This document shows positions 1 to 5,710 of a stretch of 5,710 nucleotides of DNA, piece by piece. Made by a program: the position numbers and the translations under genes. The notes beneath the pieces were generated by a model. The model was not told the DNA's origin. It was given only the letters and a program-made list of their open reading frames with translations, and searched no databases. The stretch comes from Thermoplasmata archaeon (GTDB lineage: Archaea > Thermoplasmatota > Thermoplasmata > Thermoplasmatales > Thermoplasmataceae): positions 1 through 5,710 of the forward strand of contig JAKAYH010000174.1 of assembly GCA_021826835.1 (NCBI GenBank), in the 5' to 3' direction. Within the stretch, counting starts at the first letter, position 1; each line of letters opens with the position of its first letter.

Positions 1-1
1 G

Positions 2-2392
2 GAAACAACAAAATTCCCAGAATTTAAAGAAGAGCTGTTCACTAAGCTCCATACATTCTTCAGAACCTATTTTTCAGAATCGGGAAGTATCTATTTCAGT
101 TATACACCTTTAAAATCAAAGGTCTATGAAAAGATATATACCAACAATCAGGACGTGATCCTTTTTTGGAAGACCAACATGCTTTATTATGTTAAAACTG
201 ACAATCTCTACAAGACTTTATCAATTAGTTGCGAAATCGAAGGTTCAGGATATATAATAAAATTTGATGCTACTCAGATAGAAGGAAAGAGATCTAACGA
301 GAAAAGAGTACTAATCTTCGAGCTTGAGAGCATAAACGATAAAGCCATAACGTTCAAACCGCAATATTCAGAACATGGAAAGGAAACAAAGGTATCTGAG
401 ATTTTAGAAGAGTTGCGTATAAAACACATAAATATAACAGAAGAACAACTGGATGAATTATTCAAGACGTATAAGAAACAGACAGAGGTTGATTACTTCA
501 TCAATAAAGATGCAAAAGCATTCTTGAGAGAGCAATTCGATTTGTGGTTAAAGAATTACATTTTTGATGATGAGAGCGATTATTCGGAAAAGAGACTGAA
601 ACAGTTAAAAACTCTAAAAAATATCGCTCACAAAGTTATTGATTTTGTTGCTCAATTTGAGGACGAACTGGTAAAAATATGGAATAAACCTAAATTCATT
701 CTAAACTCAAATTATGTCGTAACCATGGACCGGATTGCGCAGAAGGAAGCTGGTAGTCAACTCATTCGTGAAATAATAGATCATGCCAAATTTTCTGAAC
801 AGGTTAAAGAATGGATAGAATTAGAAATAGTCGAGGATGATTTTAATAAGTATTCGATTATAGTTGAGGAAGGTTCTTCAATCAGTTTAAACAGCAAATA
901 CAAAACCCTTCCTATAGATACCAAATATTTTAAAGACATGGAGCTAAAGATAATACAGTTATTTTCTAATTTAGACGCGGAGCTTGATGGGTACTTAATA
1001 CATGGCGAAAATTATCAGGTTCTTAGGACAATCTTTCCTAAATGGAGGGAAAGAGTCGAATTGATTTATTTAGACCCTCCATTTAATACAGGTAACGATT
1101 TTATCTTCCTCGATAACTATCAAGTATCTTCTTGGCTGACAATGATCAAGAATAGACTTGACGTTTTATATCCTTTCCTCAATCCACAGGGCAATCTATA
1201 TCTACACCTCGATCACATATCAGAGCATTATGCGAGAATCTTATTAGACAATACTTTCGGAGTTGATAACTTCAGAGCAAAGATAACATGGAATACGGGC
1301 GAAAATATTTCTGGATTTAAGTCTCAGGCACTAAACTGGATCCGCCAAGCTGACTTTATACACTACTATGTAAAAGGACCATCTCCAATCTTTCATAAAG
1401 CATATGAACTGCTAAATCGAGAAGATGCCAACATAGGTTGGCTTGATGTCCTTGGCGATAATAAAAAGTCACTTTACATAGAAAAATGGAACAAAGGAAG
1501 TTTTTTTGTTCGTGAGAGTGTCAAGTATAAAGTTAAAGCCAAAGGTACGGTCTGGAACGACATCTATTCTTTCCAGTATAGCGAACCTAGGATCACAGAG
1601 AGTTTATCGTTTGCTAGTAACCAGAAACCTGAGAATTTGCTTAGACGGATTATTCAAACATCATCAAACCCACAAAATTTAGTGTTAGATTGCTTTCTTG
1701 GAAGTGGTACCACTACCAGTGTAGCTCAGAAGCTTTCAAGAAAGTGGATAGGAATTGAAATGGGAGACTACTTCAACGAAACCTACTTAGACGTGGTAAA
1801 AATAAGTAAAACAACGGCTAACGAGGACACGGAAAACAATGAAGAGTTGATAGAACAAAATAATCCATCTGTCATAAAAGTAATTTCTGAAACAAAGAAT
1901 GAAATGACCGTTATCATGAGAAAAATTGGGGCACTCGGAAGAATGAAAATCGTATTGCGTGGAGATAAAGAGTTCCGAGCTATCCATAGCACCGTTGTTA
2001 GGAGGCCGCATCTAAGCAAAGATGTAAATTGGAATGGAGGGGGTTTCTTCAAGTATTATGAGGTGGAACACTATGAGCAAACACTAAAAAATACTCATTA
2101 CGATGATTCTGAACCCTTTCTTAATTTGAGTAGTGATGATGTCTACAGTCAATATGTTTTCCTAAAAGATAAAAAACTGCTTGACAGAATGGAAGTAGAT
2201 TATACAAATAATAAAATAAAGATAAAGTATGATGAGATTTACCCTAACATCGACCTCGCCGAGACTTTGTCTAATATTAAAGGAAAGTTCATAAAACGAA
2301 TAGAAAAAGATGCGGTTGTCTTTGAGGACGATGAAAAAGTGTACTTCTCAGAAATAGATTTCCAAACAATAAAGCCCCTGATTTGGTGGTAG
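2..2392 (+). CDS. mod: Type III-like restriction-modification methyltransferase subunit (Mod), 5' end missing
   Basis: This gene encodes the modification and recognition subunit of a Type III-like R-M system. It is predicted to transfer a methyl group from SAM to an adenine N6 in the host's recognition sites and to guide the Res partner. The frame is open from base 2 with no stop, giving 796 visible residues. The GTG at 155 is therefore internal, and the real start lies to the left. In visible numbering, the N-terminal domain is about 1-300, DPPFNTG (motif IV, catalytic) is at 358-364, NQKP (motif X) at 540-543, the DCFLGSGTT SAM loop (motif I) at 563-571, and an acidic motif II residue is E586. 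Motif IV before motif I is the beta-class order, so the target-recognition segment probably lies between about 425 and 530. The C-terminal domain has GGGFFKYYE (679-687) and ends IKPLIWW, a tail I recall from large Mod proteins of this family. DPPF replaces the commoner DPPY. The recognition site cannot be read from the sequence. The family assignment is firm; N6 rather than N4 chemistry is inferred. Confidence 0.93.
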   Translation, partial: ETTKFPEFKEELFTKLHTFFRTYFSESGSIYFSYTPLKSKVYEKIYTNNQDVILFWKTNMLYYVKTDNLYKTLSISCEIEGSGYIIKFDATQIEGKRSNEKRVLIFELESINDKAITFKPQYSEHGKETKVSEILEELRIKHINITEEQLDELFKTYKKQTEVDYFINKDAKAFLREQFDLWLKNYIFDDESDYSEKRLKQLKTLKNIAHKVIDFVAQFEDELVKIWNKPKFILNSNYVVTMDRIAQKEAGSQLIREIIDHAKFSEQVKEWIELEIVEDDFNKYSIIVEEGSSISLNSKYKTLPIDTKYFKDMELKIIQLFSNLDAELDGYLIHGENYQVLRTIFPKWRERVELIYLDPPFNTGNDFIFLDNYQVSSWLTMIKNRLDVLYPFLNPQGNLYLHLDHISEHYARILLDNTFGVDNFRAKITWNTGENISGFKSQALNWIRQADFIHYYVKGPSPIFHKAYELLNREDANIGWLDVLGDNKKSLYIEKWNKGSFFVRESVKYKVKAKGTVWNDIYSFQYSEPRITESLSFASNQKPENLLRRIIQTSSNPQNLVLDCFLGSGTTTSVAQKLSRKWIGIEMGDYFNETYLDVVKISKTTANEDTENNEELIEQNNPSVIKVISETKNEMTVIMRKIGALGRMKIVLRGDKEFRAIHSTVVRRPHLSKDVNWNGGGFFKYYEVEHYEQTLKNTHYDDSEPFLNLSSDDVYSQYVFLKDKKLLDRMEVDYTNNKIKIKYDEIYPNIDLAETLSNIKGKFIKRIEKDAVVFEDDEKVYFSEIDFQTIKPLIWW
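2385..2389 (+). promoter_or_regulatory. Weak Shine-Dalgarno-like site for res inside the end of mod
   Basis: GGTGG sits four bases before the res ATG and differs by one base from the GGAGG core. It is formed by the two tryptophan codons that end mod. With only one base between the mod stop (TAG 2390-2392) and the res ATG, reinitiation by ribosomes finishing mod is the likelier way res is translated. No separate promoter for res was recognised. The motif could be a by-product of the conserved WW ending. Confidence 0.35.
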
Positions 2393-2393
2393 A

Positions 2394-5369
2394 ATGGCTA
2401 ACAATGAAAAAATACGACCAGTTTACCAGCGACTTGTCTCAGATATTACATTTGAGGCTCTGCCATATTCGTGGGATTTCAAATTTGAACGGTTCTCTAA
2501 TAAGAAAATTCTGTATGATTATCAAAAGGAGGCTTTGAAGTCGGGATTAAAATTCCTATATAATTACTATGCTAACCTCTTACACTATCCGGGGTCTGAC
2601 TATGATAACAATATCTTAGAAGGCAAAAAGTCACTCTTTAACTCAATCAAAGCACACCTAAAGCAAGCAGATGCATTAGGTATTTCAGCCAAAAATGGCA
2701 ATATTTTCAAAATTGCAAATAAGTTCTACGAATCAGAAGATGAAAGAATATCGTTCTTCAACTTCACGAATAGAATTGGTTTCTGGATGGCAACTGGCAG
2801 CGGAAAAAGCCTTGTAATAATCAAACTAATAGAAATTTTGCACGAACTTAAGAAAAGGGGGTCAATCCCAGATGAAGATACCTTGTTTCTCACATATAGA
2901 GAAGACTTAATAGATCAAATTAAAGTGCATATTGATGAGTTCAACTCGTTTTCACCGTTAAAGATAAGATATTGGGATTTAAAGGAATACGATAACGTCA
3001 AGCATAACCTGCTATTTAGCAAGGAGGATATAAACATCTTTATCTACCGCTCTGATTTGATATCAGATACCTCTAGTGAAAAATTCCTCTCATTTGAGGA
3101 CATAGAGAATAATGGCAAGTGGTACATTATTCTGGATGAAGCGCATAAAGGCAATAAGGAAGACTCCAAAAGGCAGATTTTCTATTCTATCCTCTCTCGC
3201 AATGGATTTCTATTCAATTTCTCTGCTACTTTCACTGATGCATGGGATTTGATTACGACAGTTTTTAACCTAAATCTAGAGGCTTTTACTGAAAGAGGAT
3301 ATGGGAAGAACGTTTACGTCTCACAACAGAGCATGGAGGCCTTCGAAAGAGGAAATGACGACATAGATTTTGAGGAAAGAAAAATCATTGTGTTAAAGAC
3401 TTTGATTACCCTAGCAATGGTTAAAAAGGCCTATCAAGAAGTGTCCCTTATATCTGATAATGTCTATCACAACCCGCTGCTGGTACTTTATGGAAATACC
3501 ACAAGTATAGAAAATTCAGATCTTCAAATATTCTTTGAAACATTGGGAGAAATAGCACTTAACAAGATCAACACGAGTTTGTTTGAGGAGGTTAAAAGTT
3601 CTATATTGGATGAGTACAAAAATCAGCCGAATTACGTGTTTGGCAATAGACAACTTACTTTTAGGGACACTGATTTTTCAAATCTAACCTTCGATGATGT
3701 TTTAAAATTCGTATACAATGCCGACAGCACTGGCAAAATAGAGGTTGTTAAGACACAGGCGAATAAGGAAGAACTTGCATTCAAACTTAAGACTTCAGAT
3801 AGGTATTTTGCCTCAATAAAGATAGGTGACATAACAAAATGGCTAAAGGACACCCTATCGGATTACGAGGTGAGTGAAAATCCTATAGAAGACAGCTTTT
3901 TTGGTAATCTCAATAGCAATTACAGTACTATTAACATACTTATGGGCTCCAGGGCTTTTTATGAAGGCTGGGACTCCAATAGGCCAAACGTAATGGTTTT
4001 CGTGAATATAGGAAGTGGAGATGCAAAAAAATACGTTCTCCAATCCCTAGGCAGAGGAGTAAGGATAGAGCCACTTAGGGACAAACGCCAAAGAATCGAA
4101 ACTTTATCAAAGAACGGAGATCTAGAAGCAAAGCAAATGTTTTCTCTTTTACAGGAAAAGAAGAAGGAAAGCTCAATATCGCTCATGGAAACGTTGTTTG
4201 TTTTTGGAACAAACGACCAAAACCTAAGAGAAATAATGGAAAGTATAAAATTTGAGCGGGAAAAAGCTGGTGAACTTATAGATGTCAGGAGGGCTGACTT
4301 CGATTTTAATCCTATCCTTCTTTTGCCAGTTTACGTTGAAAAGAACGATATTCAATTAAAGGAGCTACCAAAATTCCGAGGCAATTTCAAGCTTTTAGAG
4401 AAGTATGTTAACTGGATCAAAGATGATAGAGTGATCTATGCACTCTATTCAAATAGAGCCACACCCGCCACGTTAGACAGACTACATGATTATCTAATAG
4501 AGTCTAATTTTGTGAATAATGATTTGAATTATGCGTATAAACAATTGGCAAACTTAATGGATCATCTTAATACCTCCATGAAGGAAGTAGACAAATTTAA
4601 GGAGCTTGAGGATGAGATCATACATTTTAAAGAAGTCAGTGTGGAAGTTATCTCTGAAGAGAAGAAAAAAGAGCTAACTGACAAGATTGATGAGGTAAGG
4701 AAATTCAAGAATCCAGAAACTATTAAGAAAGGACTCAAAAAGAAACTTGAATCTAAAGAGATAGATATTGATGAATATACTTCTCAGATAGAGAAACTGG
4801 CAAACAATAAGAAGAAATTACTGTTCGACTACGATGAAAGTAAGATAGAATTGATCAATATAGCTCACCATTACTACCTACCAATAATTTTAGCGGCAAC
4901 GGATAAGGCTGATTTTATAAACCATGTCATTAAGGTAGATAGCGAAAAGAAATTCGTCCATGATCTAGATGAGTTCATATCGAGTGACAAGGCAAAAGAC
5001 CTTAAAATGGACTGGTGGGCTTTCTCTAAAGTCGATGAAAGTCTTGATAGAGTCAACATACCATACTATGATGGAGAAAAGAACAAGATGAGAGATTATT
5101 CTCCGGACTTCATATTCTGGCTTAAGAGAGGGAGGGAATATAGAGTGGTATTCATTGATCCTAAGAGCACCAAGTATACAGATTATCAACAGAAGGCGGA
5201 TTATTTTAGTAAACTGTTTGAGGACTGTGGCTCGCAGAAGGAGTTTCAGTTTGGTGATTTTTCCATAAAGGTGCATCTATTCATGAAAACAGATAACTTG
5301 AATTCAGTTGGTGAGAACTATCGGAAGTACTGGATAGACGATGTTAGTCAGATATTCTCTGTTTTGTGA
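2394..5369 (+). CDS. res: Type III-like restriction endonuclease subunit (Res), SF2 helicase plus PD-(D/E)XK nuclease
   Basis: This is the ATP-dependent restriction subunit that works in complex with Mod in the cytoplasm and cuts unmethylated DNA. It is complete at 991 residues, near the usual 900-1,000 for Res proteins. In order it shows a YQ dyad (43-44) resembling a Q-motif, Walker A ATGSGKS (133-139, K138), Walker B DEAH (248-251), motif III SAT (277-279), motif V around EGWD (524-527) and motif VI QSLGRGVR (550-557, arginine finger region). A highly charged, probably helical linker of about 723-816 joins the motor to a C-terminal nuclease. The nuclease has PD at 904-905 and DPK at 922-924, a PD-(D/E)XK site with a 17-residue step between the two aspartates. 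All helicase and nuclease key residues are present, so it looks active. The ATG at 2394 is chosen because it follows the mod stop by one base and the N-terminus reads naturally from it. The mod-res order is the classic Type III arrangement. A helicase-nuclease of a related defence system is possible but less likely, given the adjacent Mod. Confidence 0.93.
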   Translation: MANNEKIRPVYQRLVSDITFEALPYSWDFKFERFSNKKILYDYQKEALKSGLKFLYNYYANLLHYPGSDYDNNILEGKKSLFNSIKAHLKQADALGISAKNGNIFKIANKFYESEDERISFFNFTNRIGFWMATGSGKSLVIIKLIEILHELKKRGSIPDEDTLFLTYREDLIDQIKVHIDEFNSFSPLKIRYWDLKEYDNVKHNLLFSKEDINIFIYRSDLISDTSSEKFLSFEDIENNGKWYIILDEAHKGNKEDSKRQIFYSILSRNGFLFNFSATFTDAWDLITTVFNLNLEAFTERGYGKNVYVSQQSMEAFERGNDDIDFEERKIIVLKTLITLAMVKKAYQEVSLISDNVYHNPLLVLYGNTTSIENSDLQIFFETLGEIALNKINTSLFEEVKSSILDEYKNQPNYVFGNRQLTFRDTDFSNLTFDDVLKFVYNADSTGKIEVVKTQANKEELAFKLKTSDRYFASIKIGDITKWLKDTLSDYEVSENPIEDSFFGNLNSNYSTINILMGSRAFYEGWDSNRPNVMVFVNIGSGDAKKYVLQSLGRGVRIEPLRDKRQRIETLSKNGDLEAKQMFSLLQEKKKESSISLMETLFVFGTNDQNLREIMESIKFEREKAGELIDVRRADFDFNPILLLPVYVEKNDIQLKELPKFRGNFKLLEKYVNWIKDDRVIYALYSNRATPATLDRLHDYLIESNFVNNDLNYAYKQLANLMDHLNTSMKEVDKFKELEDEIIHFKEVSVEVISEEKKKELTDKIDEVRKFKNPETIKKGLKKKLESKEIDIDEYTSQIEKLANNKKKLLFDYDESKIELINIAHHYYLPIILAATDKADFINHVIKVDSEKKFVHDLDEFISSDKAKDLKMDWWAFSKVDESLDRVNIPYYDGEKNKMRDYSPDFIFWLKRGREYRVVFIDPKSTKYTDYQQKADYFSKLFEDCGSQKEFQFGDFSIKVHLFMKTDNLNSVGENYRKYWIDDVSQIFSVL

Positions 5370-5398
5370 ATCTAATCTAAGCCTTGAAGCTCAGCCTC

Positions 5399-5538
5399 AA
5401 ATTCACCCCTGCCCCTCTTTGAGCCTTCGCCAATTACTATGTGCCCTTCGCTCGCCTGCACGCCGAGCACAGGACCCCATGCTTCAACTCCAATAAAAAT
5501 TCACCCCGTCTTGCTCACGCAATCCACCCCTCTTTTGA
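5399..5538 (+). repeat. Diverged direct duplication of a C-rich block
   Basis: AAATTCACCCC occurs at 5399-5409 and again at 5497-5507. Each copy is followed by a near-identical second block, CCCCTCTTTGA at 5412-5422 and CCCCTCTTTTGA at 5527-5538. In the first copy the two blocks are 2 bases apart; in the second they are 19 apart. The extra bases of the second copy include a small TTGC/GCAA hairpin (5511-5522). The pairing of two blocks in the same order makes chance less likely, but the matches are short. Confidence 0.5.
5450..5468. repeat. Short hairpin, 5-bp stem
   Basis: GCTCG (5450-5454) pairs with CGAGC (5464-5468) around a 9-base loop. Its right arm overlaps the left arm of the longer inverted repeat at 5464, so the two structures would compete. 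Weak on its own. Confidence 0.3.
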
Positions 5539-5609
5539 TTTACGTCTCACACTCTTCTTCGAAGAGCCCCTCATTCGCCATGCTCATTCGGGGTGGTGTC
5601 CTGTGCTCG
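5464..5609. repeat. 12-bp perfect inverted repeat pair enclosing about 120 bases
   Basis: CGAGCACAGGAC at 5464-5475 is the exact reverse complement of GTCCTGTGCTCG at 5598-5609. Continuing inward, 15 of 16 positions match (5464-5479 against 5594-5609). The enclosed segment contains the second copy of the C-rich block and a small TTC-loop hairpin. The pair could form the base of a large stem-loop or mark the ends of a short repeated unit; nothing shows mobility. Confidence 0.6.
5552..5566. repeat. Hairpin with 6-bp stem and TTC triloop
   Basis: CTCTTC (5552-5557) pairs with GAAGAG (5561-5566) around TTC. On the opposite strand the loop reads GAA, a triloop that is compact in single-stranded DNA. 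The loop is the same as in the perfect hairpin at the window's right end. No T-tract follows on either strand, so it is not a typical intrinsic terminator. Confidence 0.5.
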
Positions 5610-5615
5610 CCGCTC

Positions 5616-5690
5616 GTGGTGTATGGGTGGTGCTACACACCTTCGCTTCGCTTGGTGTTCCACACCACCCACCGCTAACGCTTACACCAC
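5616..5690. repeat. 75-base composite hairpin with three stacked stems
   Basis: Three nested pairs of arms are visible: GTGGTGTA (5616-5623) with TACACCAC (5683-5690), GGGTGGTG (5625-5632) with CACCACCC (5663-5670), and ACACC (5637-5641) with GGTGT (5654-5658). This gives 21 base pairs, interrupted by a 4x4 internal loop and a strongly asymmetric 1x12 internal loop. The 12-base terminal loop (5642-5653) holds a GCTTCGC word, the complement of the very stable DNA mini-hairpin GCGAAGC. The architecture suggests a structure recognised as folded DNA or RNA. It does not look like a rho-independent terminator, because no T-run follows. Confidence 0.6.
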
Positions 5691-5693
5691 TCG

Positions 5694-5710
5694 GTCTTGC
5701 TTCGCAAGAC
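5694..5710. repeat. Perfect 7-bp hairpin at the right edge, possibly part of a longer palindrome
   Basis: GTCTTGC (5694-5700) pairs perfectly with GCAAGAC (5704-5710) around TTC. The core GCTTCGC (5699-5705) is the complement of GCGAAGC, known as an exceptionally stable DNA mini-hairpin. The window ends exactly at the arm's last base, so the palindrome may run on. The word GTCTTGCT also occurs at 5508-5515, where it again begins a small hairpin. Confidence 0.65.

Larger units (their letters stand above)
5370..5710. other. Non-coding, G+C-rich, palindrome-rich intergenic tail
   Basis: No convincing gene is present after the res stop. Base composition jumps from AT-rich coding DNA to about 55-62% G+C. 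The first part is strongly C-rich on the + strand: bases 5401-5460 hold 25 C against 9 G, and 5461-5520 hold 24 C against 9 G. CTTCGC-type words recur (for example near 5446, 5641, 5646 and 5700). The stretch carries several inverted and direct repeats, listed separately. It opens with a tandem TCTAA pair (5371-5380). Such composition and structure suggest an extragenic repeat family or the edge of another element rather than a gene, but the family was not recognised. Confidence 0.75.

Noticed and set aside
1501..1507. T7 run in mod (also A7 at 4025-4031 in res and G5 at 2039-2043 in mod) as phase-variation tracts
   Set aside because: Phase-variable mod genes usually carry longer homopolymers or many tandem tetra- or pentanucleotide repeats. 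These runs are within the normal range for AT-rich genes, and both frames are intact.
1783..2052. Minus-strand open frames under mod, and similar ones under res
   Set aside because: They lie opposite strongly recognisable protein domains on the + strand, lack family features, and are expected by chance in AT-rich coding DNA.
5384..5400. Possible terminator for the operon (TTGA-A-GC / GC-C-TCAA imperfect stem)
   Set aside because: There are only six pairs with one mismatch, a three-base loop and no T-tract afterwards. It is too weak to call as an intrinsic terminator.
5439..5678. A 79-codon open frame on the + strand in the tail
   Set aside because: It starts inside low-complexity C-rich DNA, runs straight through the hairpin arms, has no ribosome binding site, and its Ser/Pro/Thr/His-rich product resembles no family I know. 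Its openness follows from the high G+C content.
5673..5681. CGCTAACGC as an integron attC core site
   Set aside because: It does not fit RYYYAAC at the first two positions, no matching GTTRRRY is visible in the window, and no integrase gene is present. Kept only as a structural analogy.
5399..5710. CRISPR array
   Set aside because: The repeats are few, short, unevenly spaced and diverged. There is no regular repeat-spacer pattern and no cas gene.

Overview
The window is dominated by a two-gene Type III-like restriction-modification (R-M) operon on the + strand. It is followed by about 340 bases of non-coding DNA that is richer in G+C and full of inverted repeats. The genes are AT-rich (about 27-38% G+C in the two 60-base lines I counted by hand), whereas the tail is about 55-62% G+C in the lines I counted. 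The protein families occur in many bacteria and some archaea, so the host cannot be fixed from them. A weak Shine-Dalgarno signal before the second gene, together with AT-rich coding DNA, would fit Bacteroidota, but that is only a guess.

Region 1 (2-2392): the modification subunit (Mod), a beta-class amino-DNA methyltransferase. Its frame is open to the left edge, so the true start lies outside the window. A DPPF catalytic motif comes before a motif X (NQKP) and a FxGxG SAM-binding motif (DCFLGSGTT), and the protein ends in IKPLIWW. The GTG at 155 is not the real start.

Region 2 (2394-5369): the complete 991-residue restriction subunit (Res). It is an SF2 helicase/translocase (ATGSGKS, DEAH, SAT, EGWD, QSLGRGVR) with a C-terminal PD-(D/E)XK nuclease (PD at 904-905, DPK at 922-924). 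Its start codon lies one base after the mod stop, so the two genes are almost certainly co-transcribed and translationally coupled. Mod supplies sequence recognition and protective adenine methylation. Res uses ATP to communicate between sites and cuts unmethylated incoming DNA such as phage genomes.

Region 3 (5370-5710): no credible gene. It holds a C-rich stretch with a diverged direct duplication, a 12-bp perfect inverted repeat spanning about 145 bases, a small TTC-loop hairpin, a 75-base composite hairpin, and a perfect 7-bp hairpin cut off by the window's right end. This tail is the least explained part of the window. It may be an extragenic palindromic repeat, an element boundary, or a folded single-strand recombination site. 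The R-M operon itself is a recognisable, known type of system.
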